From Staphylotrichum longicolle (lineage: Eukaryota > Ascomycota > Sordariomycetes > Sordariales > Chaetomiaceae), in assembly GCA_019096155.1 (NCBI GenBank), contig JAHCVI010000003.1, positions 2,294,001 through 2,358,000 of the forward strand: a stretch of 64,000 nucleotides of DNA. Reading direction: 5' to 3'. Below, one piece after another: positions 45,468 through 56,193 of this stretch. The translations under genes were made by a program, and so were the position numbers. Each line of letters opens with the position of its first letter. The first letter of the stretch is position 1. Under the pieces are notes generated by a model. The model searched no databases. It was not told where the DNA came from and saw nothing but the letters and a program-made list of their open reading frames with translations.

Positions 45468-47565
45468 ATGGTTCTCGCCGCCTTGGCAGGTGAACTGATA
45501 CAATCTTTCTATCTCTAACTGCATACCGATGCTCACTAAGGCAGGTGCTAACACCGGGCGCAGGCTGCGCCAAGTCCAAGTTCACGGAACTAGCGCTCCT
45601 CAACTCCCGAGCAACGCCCGATGCCCCGAACGGGTACGCCCCGGCGAACGTCACCTGCCCTTCTCCGCTCCCGGTTATTAGACCAGCAGATGCCTTGTCA
45701 TCCCAGGAACAGTCATGGTTGAACCGAAGCCAAAATGCCACAACCTCGGCCCTGATTTCCGTACTCGAGAGGGCCAACATTGAGGGCATGGATGTACAAG
45801 CTTACTTGACGGGTATTGCGAATAGTGGCGGCATGGTCCCGAGGATAGGAATCGCTCTGTCCGGTGGAGGATACCGCGCCCTGATGAACGGCGCTGGAGC
45901 TCTCGCCGCCTTTGACAACCGCACCACAGCTCGGGCCCGGTCAGCTAGGAGGCGTACTGCAGGCAAGTACCTACCTCAGCGGGCTCTCCGGAGGGAGCTG
46001 GTTGGTAGGAAGCCTCTACACGCTGAATTTCACCACGGTAGAATCAATAATTGACGCTGTCACGGGGTTCCTGAGCGAACTCTGGCAGTTCAACGAGACG
46101 ATTATCGAAGGTTACTGATACCTGAAATTGCCCTTGGGCATGGATAGACATGGTTTTGGCTAACGCCCGAAATGCAGGCCCCGCTACGCTGTCCATTCGC
46201 GAGTATTTCCAGCAACTCACCGACGCCGTCGATGCCAAGGCCAACGCTGGATTCAACACAAGTATCACTGACTATTGGGGAAGGGCACTGTCATACCAGC
46301 TGTTCAATGCCACAGACGGGGCGCCGGGTACGTAGTAGCCAGCCCGCCAAGTTCTGAAGTTCCCAACACTGACCACTCACAATCGACGTGCAGCTTACAC
46401 CTTCTCGTCCATCGCGGCCGACCCCAGCTTCGCCGAGGCTACCATTCCCATGCCCATCATTGTGGCCGTTGAAAGACCCGCAGGCCAGATCCAAATCTTG
46501 GAAAACTCAACAGTCTTCGAGTTTAACCTATGGGAAATGGGATCCTACGACCCGGGGAATCCTGCCTTCGCACCCCTCCGCTACGTCGGATCCGCCTTCA
46601 CCAACGGCACCGTGGCTGGCGTCGACAATGTCGGCTTCGTCGTCGGCACCTCCTCCTCCCTCTTCAATCAAGCCTTCCTCCAGCTCGGGCGAACCTCACC
46701 CGACGTGCCCGACTTCTTCGTCCGCGCCCTCAACAACACGCTCGCCGGCTTCAGCGAGCAAAATTCCGATATTGCCCGCTGGCCCAACCCCTTTTTCGGC
46801 TACCAGCCCATAATAAACCGTAATGCCAACTCGTCAGAACTCGACCTCGTTGACGGCGGCGAAGACCTCCAAAACGTTCCGTTCCACCCCTTACTCTGGT
46901 CCCGCCGCGCCGTCGACATCATCATCGCCGTCGACAGCTCCGCCGACACCATCACGCACTGGCCTAACGGCACTTCCCTCGTGGCGACGTACCAGCGCTC
47001 CATCAGCAACTTCACCAGCCCAGAGGAAAGACGGTTTCCCTTGGTCCCCGACCAAAACACCATGATCAACCTCGGCCTCAACAAGCGACCGACCTTTTTT
47101 GGCTGCAGCCCCGAAAACAACACTAATCCGGGCCCACTTATTGTCTACATCCCCAATGCGCCGTACACAAACTACTCCAACATCACGACGTTCCAGCTGG
47201 AATACACCACCGAGCAGCGGCAGGAGATTATCCTCAACGGATACAACGTGGCGACAATGTCGAATGCGACTGTGGATGTGCAGTGGCCGGCGTGTTTGGG
47301 TTGTGCGATACTAGACCGCAGCTTGCGGAGGACGGGGACTCAGGTCCCCAGCGTCTGTGGCGACTGCTTTCAGAGGTATTGCTGGAACGGGACGGTGAAC
47401 GACACGACGCCGGCGACGTATGAGCCGACCCAGATTGTGGCGCCTTCGAGTGAGCAGTCTTCGAGTGGGAGAGGCGAGGGACTTGCCCGTCGCGGTCGGA
47501 TTCGTTGTGGGCGTTTTATATTTCGGGGCGTGGTGTATGGGGTGTATGTAGGTAGTCTCAGGTAG
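45468..47565 (+). pseudogene. Lysophospholipase / phospholipase B, frameshifted
   Basis: Exons: tentative 45468-45489 (MVLAALA), 45564-46110, 46178-46327, 46394-47565, with good acceptors. Secreted phospholipase B removes acyl chains from phospholipids using a Ser-Asp dyad of the cPLA2 type. Visible: oxyanion motif GIALSGGGYRALMNGAGAL, nucleophile block TYLSGLSGGSWLVGSLY, NLWEMGSYDP, FGYQP and a Cys-rich end CLGCAILDRSLRRTG...CFQRYCWNGTVN; many N-glycosylation sites. Between AFDNRT (about 45925) and GPGQLGGVLQ (about 45935) the frame shifts by one base with no intron possible, which would inactivate it unless it is a sequencing error. The expected hydrophobic GPI-type tail (VAVGFVVGVLYFGAW, 47487-47535) also lies in a different frame from the end of exon 4. 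Confidence 0.8.
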
Positions 47566-48274
47566 GGAAATGAATGTTTGTATGAAAGGACGGCGGCATT
47601 CTTGACGCGGGGACGTGTCAGGGTTGCAGATAGATTCGCTAACCCAATGACGGTAACTAATTTCGCAGAGAGCACGGGCATAAGACTCTCGCACCGAAAC
47701 ACACGGGAACGGCGGGTCTATTTCTGGGATGTTTTTTGAGCAAGCCGCTACTTAGATTTTCAGGCATAGTACATCGATAATACCTTCAGGAGGTCCTACA
47801 TTATGTCTACGTGTAGCGGGCATGGAGAGCCACGTCTCACCAAGCACAGGGGCGGAATCTGCAGCCCATTTAAACTGTTTGCCGTTTCTCTTACCGCATC
47901 TCAGGCATCAGCGACCCACAAGGTGATCAGCCGCACTCGTCTCCACTGCACAGCCCACATCATGGCTGAGGAGCTTGGATGGTATGAGTCACAACTCCCG
48001 TCCTGATGGCGAACGACTTTTTAGCAGTCTATGAATTTGCAGATAGGAGGACTATCGAGGTAATATTTACCGATTCAGTAACTACCGACAGCAATTCCTG
48101 TAACCAACCCATGCTGTTGCAGATGACAACAAAAGTGATTCTGAGCGGCAAGGCGCTATCACTGATCTGTAAATAGTAAATGCAAAGCTGTACAACCTTG
48201 GAAATGACAGGCAACTTCCGCATCAACCGCGTCCCCCTCACCCCAAACCTCACCCCCGGGCTCCATTCTTCTCC

Positions 48275-48682
48275 TCAAGCCTGCTTTGTTCCGCATGTCC
48301 TGCAAAACCGGTCTACCATCTCACAGGCGTTACCACATGCCGGGCAGTACCGGATGTTGTGCGTGTCGCGGACCGGCACCGGTGCTGGCTGCACACCAGG
48401 GCCGCTGATATGCTGCGCCGCGTAAGAGGGTGGTGACGCAAGAGTCGGTGCACTAGGTGGATAAGAAGCAGCCTGAGCTATAACCGCTGCTTCGGCTGCC
48501 CGTTGGATCCGCGCATCTTCCTCCGCCTTTTGACGATTCCTCTGCTCAACTTCTCGCTGGACCTCCCGCTCTCGCTGCGCCTGCGCTTCCGCCTGCCGCT
48601 CTACTTCGTGTCTGGCCGAGGCACGAGACGCCCCAACGACGGCGGCGGCACCAACGACCGGATGCCGCCGTGGACCAAACAT
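48275..48682 (-). CDS. Small coiled-coil protein with C-terminal zinc ribbon
   Basis: 135 residues from ATG at 48682 (MFGPRRHPVVGAAAVVGASR), chosen because the upstream in-frame sequence is not protein-like. A Gly/Ala-rich N-terminus is followed by a Glu/Arg/Gln coiled coil (residues about 25-65), a Pro/Ser linker, and a double-CxxC zinc ribbon at the end (YCPACGNACEMVDRFCRTCG). Similar small zinc-ribbon proteins are common in ascomycetes; the role is unknown. Confidence 0.7.
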   Translation of the reverse strand: MFGPRRHPVVGAAAVVGASRASARHEVERQAEAQAQREREVQREVEQRNRQKAEEDARIQRAAEAAVIAQAASYPPSAPTLASPPSYAAQHISGPGVQPAPVPVRDTHNIRYCPACGNACEMVDRFCRTCGTKQA

Positions 48683-48989
48683 GGTGCAAAAGTTTCGAAA
48701 CGGGTTAAGATTAGATTCTCGCCGTTTTCCGGGCCAAGAGACCTCACGAGCTAGTGGTGTAATAATCTGGCGTAGGAAGATTTTCAGCGCGCCGTTCTTA
48801 GATCCCGAAAGGAGATTCAAGCGTGATACGTTTATTGCCACCTTCGTATATTCGCTTATGGTGCGAATCATCAGACAATCATCGCGTGGAGAACACCGCA
48901 TAGTTCTAGGGCACAAGCCACCTACGCAATCGCGATGCCATCATCCTATTTGGGTTGCCTTTACCTAAAAGCGTTGGATAGGGCTGGAG

Positions 48990-49790
48990 TGGGATGCCGG
49001 CGACAGACAAATCAAATGGAATGGAATGTCAAGGGTCTCCATCATCATCATCCTGCTGATTCGCTGCAATCTAAGCCCGATATCCCAGACAGCTAGAGGC
49101 GTGTTGGGTCAGGACAGGTGCTAGAGCGTACGTACAAATGGCTACCTCACCTCCAGAAGCATCACCCTTCCTATGCATGTCAAGCGCCATCCGTTCTACA
49201 CGCGGAATGGCCCGGCACCCAAGGTCACAAACACCATCAGTAATAAGAGGGAAGTTGCTACGAACGGCCGGCTGATACTCTAACTGGTATACCGCGGAAA
49301 GCATAAAAAGAAGTCAGCGAGCCGCTTGATAATCACGACGAGGGTGCTCCGCGAAGTAGGTCTAGGAATCCTACGTAAGAATGACAGAACAGGGGATGAA
49401 TGGGGCACAGATAGCCAATACCCGACTATGGTATTATGCAGAGATGAGAAACATGCATGCATGAGAGATAGCCCACGAGTGAGATCATGGATCTGCTGAA
49501 CATTTCAGGCGTGGCCTCCGGAGGATAGTGCGGAGGCCTCCCTCTTGACCTATCTCCCTCCATTTCCCTCTGCTTTCCCGCGAGCAATCCTACTACAGTC
49601 CTTAGCCAAGATTACGTCCTCGATTGCGGTCTTTTTAACAGCCACGTCAACCAGGGACCCGTTTCGTTCGCGAAGCACTAATTGTCGCCAACAAAATGAC
49701 AACCGTCACACTCCACCATCATGACCATGCTCCTGATCTCAGCCACTGCCTGAAGGACTCGAAATCCGAAACCCGAATTACAAAGATCCT
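48990..49790. other. Intergenic, no gene seen
   Basis: No supported coding frame, RNA or repeat. It includes an NsiI-like GCATGCATGCATG run at 49452 and the likely promoter of the RING gene. Confidence 0.45.
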
Positions 49791-49798
49791 TACCTGTC

Positions 49799-50506
49799 AT
49801 GATACATAGCCCGCCGTACTCGAAGCTCCCTTCAAGTCCCGATCCCCTTCCACCCCTCCAAAGCCGTAGCAGTGCCTCACCATGGTGGATTGGATTTGCC
49901 GTCATTGGGGTTCTCGTAATACTACTCATCACCAGTTCCTTCTGCATCCTGATCATGTATGTTGACGAGAGTTGTCAAGTCCAATCTACAGTACTCACTC
50001 CTGACTCATAAGCCGTCGAATCAGTCACCGGAGAAGGGTGCATGCCGCCACGATTTGCGCGGAGCCCGAGTCCCCAGCACGAAATCTCAGAAATGAAATT
50101 CAACCCGACCGTCACCCTCACGCTTGTTTCATTGAACTAGGCCAGACTTACAAGCAGCTGCGGGCCGATGTCGACCGCCCAAAGATTGTACCCGACCAGT
50201 GCGGCCAGTTTGTTAAATGGCAAGTTCCCTTAACATCTTTCGGTCTCTTACGCCTTTTAAGACGCACTGGCTGGTATCTAATTACCTTGTTAAACCCACT
50301 GCAGCGTCATTTGCCTAGAGGGCTTCCAGGATGACAGCTTGGTTCGCACGCTGCCGTGCCACCATCTTTTTCACGCCGAGTGCATCGCAAAATGGTTCCT
50401 GAAGCACCACCATACCTGTCCGATATGCAAAGCTCAATGTGCAAGTAATCGACAGCAAGAAGGGTCTCTTCTTATGCAGCCGCCCAGGGCGATGTTAGCA
50501 GTCTGA
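49799..50506 (+). CDS. Membrane-anchored RING-H2 E3 ubiquitin ligase
   Basis: Exons 49799-49956, 50013-50219 and 50305-50506 give a 188-residue frame. Residues about 36-58 form one transmembrane helix (WWIGFAVIGVLVILLITSSF). Residues about 122-165 form a RING-H2 finger: CVICLEGF, LPCHHLFHAECIAKW, CPIC, with the C-x2-C / C-x-H-x2-H-x2-C / C-x2-C ligands all present. Such proteins transfer ubiquitin to membrane substrates. Intron 1 has a GTATGT donor; intron 2 (50220-50304) starts GCAAGT, a GC-AG intron whose splicing restores the first Cys of the RING. The tail after the RING is about 24 residues. Confidence 0.8.
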
Positions 50507-50509
50507 ATT

Positions 50510-52200
50510 TGCTCGTCTGTTACTTGTTATGAGAGTGGCCGAGATTGTGAGTTGGGCGTTAACGTTAGTTACAAACAATTCCGGTGACAACCATATGTTG
50601 GTGGTTTCACTTAGAACGCCGTGAATGCAGATTTCCAGTTTACATAAAGGTCTCATGGAAAGGTCCCAGGCGTAGCGGTACGTGATTCGGACAAGAAGAG
50701 GATGCCGTGTCATCCGAGACTCATCTTCCTCAGGAGCACGGGCTATTGACACTCTGCGCAGGGTGGTAGCGCCAAGCGACTAACTCACTGGACGATGGAG
50801 CTGTCACTCAAGATCGCCGACATTTTAAAGTGGACAGGCAAGGCTTATGTACAAGGAAGGGGCCAGAAATTTTATCACCCGCGAGGTATATCGAAATGGC
50901 CTTCTATAGTTAGAAGTTAGTGACTGCCTCCATGGGCCATTCCAGTGAGGCCGCTCCCACCTGGAAATAGACATCTAAGCAATCCATTGCCTCTCTCGCA
51001 GTAGCGCAGGTCATGGCCGGCTCATTGCGCACAGGTAAGAATGCAGCCAGCCGTGAGAGGTCATAATGCCCGTTCGGTTAGTGCGACTTCAAGTCATGAA
51101 CCCCGAAGAACTCGCGTAGCACTTCCTCTGGATTCTTGTGGTTTCTCCCAAAAACGGACTTTCTAAACAGTCTCGGTAAAGTCATAATTATGGGCGATTG
51201 GGAAATCAGCCCTGATGAGGGAACAGGAGCTCCGTTGTCTTTGCCCCCATCTCTGACAGTAACTCTTTCATCGCGGGCTGAAAAATCCCCTGCTTCAGAG
51301 ACCCTGGCGTGGAAGCTGCTGCTATGGGAACGTTGCCAAGGTCTACAAGTCGAAAGCAGCCCTCCAAGCTTTGTCAATATGCGTGCGGGCGATCGAGCCC
51401 TATAGCTGCGAATACTCTACCAACAAATGGCTACATACCCATCGGACTGAAAGTTCCAGGTAGTTTACGTTACGCGTCCTAGACATAAGGCTTTCAAGAC
51501 GACTGATGAATTTGCCCGGGGTGATTGACTTTGGCCTGAGTGGTGCATCCCGCGACCTCTGGTCAAGTGGGGTATAGTTACAGGACAATACTTGGGAGCC
51601 AGCTGAATATCTCGAGCAATGTCTCGAGATTCTTTAACAGTTCCCCCACAGGAAGGAATTGCCCACAACCTCAAGTGTGAATTTGAGACTGAATTTAAGG
51701 GCGGTTGGCGCAGATGATCTGGAGCCTCGTTCGTGCATGATTTTGCAAGGTCGAGATCGACTTGTCCCTGAAGTTACGGGGGAAGCTTTCTGCCACCGAA
51801 GGATCTGGTCTGATCCGGCGTCATGACAGCATGTGGTTCGCTTGCGGCGCTAGCCAGAGATGAGGGAATTGGGCAGTTACAATCACGCGGGCACTGGTGA
51901 TGTAATGCGTAGTGTATCAGATGGCTGCTTGCGGGTTGCTACTGGCCATGACTTCGGACTATTTCTGGGATGTGGCACCCATTGTTCGTATTCCCAAATC
52001 GTCCGCTGCTTTTGGGAAAGCGAAGACAAGGGCAAGATTGCTGGCCGCGGGCCGGAGGGAAATCGAAGCAAGATAAGGGGTCTCAAGCAGCACGATAAGA
52101 ACTCGCCGCGGTGAACTCTTACCTTTTCCCAGGTCTCCAGACCACCAACTTAGAAGTCAGCGCGGCCTCGACGAGGCCATTCAGCGATACCCAAACTTAC
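50510..52200. other. Intergenic with weak fragments
   Basis: A minus frame 51078-51377 (HKNPEEVLREFFGVHDL) has fair composition but no recognisable domain, start context or splice partners. 51898-52000 is the second copy of the dispersed repeat. The rest shows nothing. Confidence 0.4.
51898..52000 (+). repeat. Dispersed repeat, copy 2
   Basis: TGATGTAATGCGTAGTGTATC to GATGTGGCACCCATTGTTCG matches the minus strand at 45244-45350 at roughly three quarters of positions by eye. Confidence 0.5.
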
Positions 52201-52238
52201 CCACACTTCACCACCACCTTATACACCAAATAGCCACA

Positions 52239-53053
52239 ATGGGTGCCGGATCAAAAGTTGCACTGGTGGGCCTGCGTATCTGGGAGCTCATCTGCTCCGT
52301 CATCGTGCTCGGCATTCTCGGGTCGTTCCTGCACCGCCTCTCGGACGCCGGGGTCTCGCGCGATGGCCGGATCGTCTACGGCGTCGTGACCGCGTCCATC
52401 AGCACCCTCTTCTCCATCGTCTTTATCGCCCCCTTTCTCTATGCCTTCCTCGCGTTCCCTGGCGACTTTATCCTCTGGATCATGTGGCTTGTCGCCTTCT
52501 GCCTCCTAATCACGGTACGTTCCGGATTTTCATCGCTCCAAGGGTACTGGCTGACATTCTTTTCAGCGCACCGGCGGGAGCACATGCAGCGCGACATGGT
52601 ATTGGAACTATTGGGGATATTACTGGGGCGGATGGTGGCGGCGACCGGCAGTCATCGTCACTGGGCCCGCCGACATTGGATATGCCGGATGCAGGGAGTG
52701 GCGGACCGTTCTGGCCTTTTCTTTCATGGCCATGTTTTCGTACTTCGTCAGCGCCATTCTAGTAAGTCGCTTTGGGGTTGGGACGGCTTCAATGGCCCGA
52801 TCGCGCTCAGCTAACCACCCTCTCCAATAGGGCGCCTTCGTCGTGGCTAGGTACTGGAGGGAGAAAAAGAACAGGAAGGTCACAGAAAAGACTGGGTAAG
52901 TGACGACTCGAACTCATTTTTTGTCTTTCAATCTCCGCCACTGACTTCCATGTTCGCCTCCATTTCAGCACGTCTATGCCAGCCTCGCAGGTTGGCGGTC
53001 CTGCTCCTCCCCCTGCAACGGCTCCGGGAACTGGACAACCTACAAATGTATGA
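52239..53053 (+). CDS. MARVEL-domain membrane protein
   Basis: Exons 52239-52514, 52567-52761, 52831-52895 and 52969-53053 (donors GTACGT, GTAAGT, GTAAGT) give 206 residues. Four hydrophobic spans: LVGLRIWELICSVIVLGILG; VVTASISTLFSIVFIAPFLY; FILWIMWLVAFCLLI; VLAFSFMAMFSYFVSAILGA. A Trp/Tyr-rich loop with paired Cys (GSTCSATWYWNYWGYYWGG, YAGCREWR) before the last span is the pattern of fungal MARVEL proteins, which sit in vesicle or plasma membranes. The cytosolic tail is basic, then Pro-rich (PAPPPATAPGTGQ). The gene looks intact. Confidence 0.85.
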
Positions 53054-53473
53054 GCCCTTTGCGGATCCATTAGAGGTGTTTGAGGAGTGGAGTTTGGAGG
53101 AGCGGATTCAGTTACACGAAGGTGAAGACGGGAACGGACATGATTTCATTTGTAGTTCAAGAACCGGGTGATCGGGTATAATACCCTCGAGAGTAATCTG
53201 ATAACTATCTGTTTTTTTCCGCTTCCAAGCCAGAACCTTTGAGATAACGGAGATGCAGAGAGAGGGAGCCGGACGCTTACCCATCTTAATTCTTGCAACG
53301 TTGGTTCAATTCTCTCCAAGGAAGTTCTGATAGACCCACAAGTATCTCTCATGAGTCCAGTGGTTTCCGAGGGATATAAATTTTGATACCTCCCCCCTAT
53401 TGCTTTTCCTATAAGTTAAGTGTGATGGGGTTGCGATGGAGTCGCTATGGCGCCGTTGGCACGGGACAGGGAG

Positions 53474-54159
53474 TTAAGCTGGGAAGGGATGACCAGCGTG
53501 GGAGCTAAGTGGAGATGGAGAAGGGTGGAAAGGGGCAGAATTCAATGAACTCCCACTAAAAACAAAACTTTGATACGTCCACGCATTGACCTCATCCAAA
53601 CTCTCCACCTGGCATACAATTGCCCACGGCAGAACATACAGCAAATTACTCGCCAGGCTCTGGTACAGATACCACTTCGGCCTCGTCGCCAGCACAACAC
53701 TCGCCAGCTGCGTCGACGCCGCATAAAATATATAGCACCAATCGATCGTCCGCCACATGTACGCCGTGACCTTGGCAACCTCTTCCGAATCGCTCAGATA
53801 CCGTGCAAAAGACCTCGCGCCCCGGAGCGCCAGGGCAACAGCGACCGGAACCTCGACCGCTAGCGCGATGACTACGGCGAGGAGCGCGGGCTTCACGATG
53901 CGGAGGATGGTGCCGAATGCAACGCGGCCGGGACTGAGTGTGTTCGTTCCGATCTCGCGCCGCCATGCGCCCCAGCGATGGCCCACAAAGGCGAGACTCG
54001 TGGCCTCGAGCGCCTGCACGGGCACCATGACCAGTCCCCAGCGGATTGTGTTGAAGACGCCCCAGGCGGTGGCGTAAGTTGAGCCGAGGGCGACGATGGT
54101 GGTGACGAGCCAGAGGTAGAGGGCGTTGCGGATGGCGGATTCAATGAGGGTGAGGGAGC
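53474..54159 (-). pseudogene. 3' part of a MATE-like transporter gene
   Basis: From a splice acceptor (TCTCTCTCCTAG) at about 54160 the minus frame reads SLTLIESAIRNALYLWLVTT, GSTYATAWGVFNTIRW, VPVQALEATSLAFVGHRWG, then two more hydrophobic segments (KPALLAVVIALAVEVPVAVA; YQSLASNLLYVLPWAIVCQV). This looks like the C-terminal half of a MATE-type multidrug/toxin antiporter. No upstream exons exist: immediately beyond 54190 the sequence becomes a casein kinase gene on the other strand. The tail after QSFVFSG may be mis-spliced. Annotated as a 5'-truncated remnant. Confidence 0.55.
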
Positions 54160-54193
54160 CTAGGAGAGAGAGGAGGCAGGGCGGGAGGCCGGG

Positions 54194-55110
54194 GTGTTGA
54201 TCTCACCGAGCGAGGAGGTCGCCATAAAGCTCACGTTCATTCGAGATAACCCCGAGGTGCTCCGAGGCGAGAAGGAGACATACGAGGCGCTAGACGGTGG
54301 GGTCGGTATCCCCCGAGTGCATTGGTTTGGGCAGGAGTGCGATTTCTACACGCTGGTCATTGACGCCCTTGGCCCGTCGCTCGAGGATCTGCTCAACTAC
54401 TGCGGCCGAAGATTCTCGCTCAAGACTATCTTGTTCATTGCTGACCAGGCTATCTCGCGTATCCAATACATCCATTCGAAGGGCTTCCTTCATCGCGACA
54501 TCAAACCGGATAACTTCCTGATGGGGGTCGGTAGGCGGGGAAATACACTGTATACGATTGATTTTGGCCTCGCCAAAGAGTTTTCCGATGCCGAGCGTCG
54601 TAAGAATGTGGAGGGTCTCCCGCTAGGTGGCACCAGACGGTATGCAAGCATCAACAACTACAACGGCCGTGGTAGGTGTTTTATCGCGATGCTAATCGTC
54701 CGTACGCTAACGCGTACGAAGAACAGTCTTGGGGGTACGACCTGGAGTCGCTTGGGTATGTTTTCGTGTATCTTACCCGGGGCTCGCTGCCATGGCAAGG
54801 CCTAAAGGTTGGTATAGACGACGAGAAGAGTGTAAGGATCAAGGAGATAAAGGAGAGCCTGTCGGCCGAGGCGCTCTACGATGGCTATCTCCCCGGAGAA
54901 TTTGCCACATATATCAACTACACCCGGGACTTGGCTTTCGATGATAAGCCGGACTATTTGTACCTCCGCCGGCCTTTCTATCGTCGGTCTCGAGCGGAGG
55001 GTTTCACATATGACCACGTCTTCGACTGGACTGAGAAGTTGTTTAAGGAGATGCAAAGCCAAGCCAACCCCCCAGTGCCCTCTGACATGGAAGTCACAGA
55101 GACGCTATAA
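54194..55110 (+). pseudogene. Casein kinase 1-like gene lacking its N-terminus
   Basis: Begins abruptly within the N-lobe (LISPSEEVAIKL, with the VAIK lysine) and runs through GPSLEDLL, FLHRDIKPDNFLMG, IDFGLAKEF and the CK1 signature GGTRRYASINNYNGR. A 50-nt intron (54672-54721, GTAGGT...GCTAAC...GAAG) leads to EQSWGYDLESLGYVFVYLTR and GSLPWQGLK, ending at TAA 55110. The catalytic residues are present, but the Gly-rich loop and start codon are missing, so the roughly 290-residue product would be inactive unless a distant first exon exists. The sequence is diverged from housekeeping CK1, suggesting a lineage-specific paralogue. Confidence 0.75.
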
Positions 55111-55179
55111 GGGAAAAATGTCCAAGAAAGGCCGACGACGGTGGGGTCGGGCAACTTCAAATCCGAAGAGGTCAAAGAG

Positions 55180-56190
55180 AGATGTACGATATGGAGGCCG
55201 GTGCAGCAGGACAATTGCTGGCGAATGGTAGTAAAAGTACTTCCTCTTCATTTGCGAGACGAAAGGCGCACAGTCGTTCAACAGTACTCGTGAACCCAGC
55301 GCACCTCGGATATATCGGGATCATCAGCGACATAGTCTTGTGATCAGGTGGAGCGACCCAGCCAAGGGAGCAAGCATGCCTTTTCCACCCCACTCTCCAC
55401 TCTGGAGAGGCCCCATGCCACGGCCCGTCCGCACCATGCAAAGATGCACGACCTTGAACGTACACCATGCAAACATCCCCCCGCTCGCAAGAGCCGGGAG
55501 TTGGCGGAAGGATAGATAGGATTTCCATTCCATGAGGAATTTATTGCGTGAATACTGCCGCCTTGCGACCCGCTCTCGCCTTGCCATGCATGCCTGACCG
55601 CACCCCTCATTCGTATGCCCTCAAAACAACCATTCAGCTGTCTCTACGCGTTGCATTTAGTGGACCTGCAGAAACTGAAAGAATCTTGACTGGAGGAGGA
55701 GCTGTGCCACCAGCCCGTTTGCCAATGAGACGGCCCTCCATCTGCCCATGCGCCTACGCGTGTAGGAGCCAACAGGAAAAGACACCGACAAAGGAAATCC
55801 TGACTTTGACCGAGTCTGCCGCGTGAACAATGGATGCCTGGACAGATCAGGAATTTCTTGAGGCGGCCATGGTGGATGATCTCGAGCACGTGAGTATTTT
55901 GCCTCATGCCTGATGGGTTTTCCAACGGTTGGCCTCTAGGAGAAGGTGCCTACTCCCCTTGGGTTGTCTCTCTGACTACTGCAAGCCGCCTAAAACGATA
56001 CCCGAGTAGTAATGCCTACAAGTCGCCCAAAGGTTGCTCAGGTAGTAATGCCAGCCCCTTATCTAGTACACCACCCAAGTCCTTCTCCGCAAGATGCCTG
56101 AAAAAGCGCTAATAGCAACGCAAAGTCGTTTCGTTACAGGAATCTCTCCTCTCTAGATATCCCAAGAACCTGGTCTCATATTGTAAATAG
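55180..56190. other. Intergenic with a possible orphan first exon
   Basis: At 55830 a Met frame MDAWTDQEFLEAAMVDDLEH is followed by GTGAGT, as a first exon would be, but no following exon was found. Otherwise nothing. Confidence 0.35.
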
Positions 56191-56193
56191 TTC

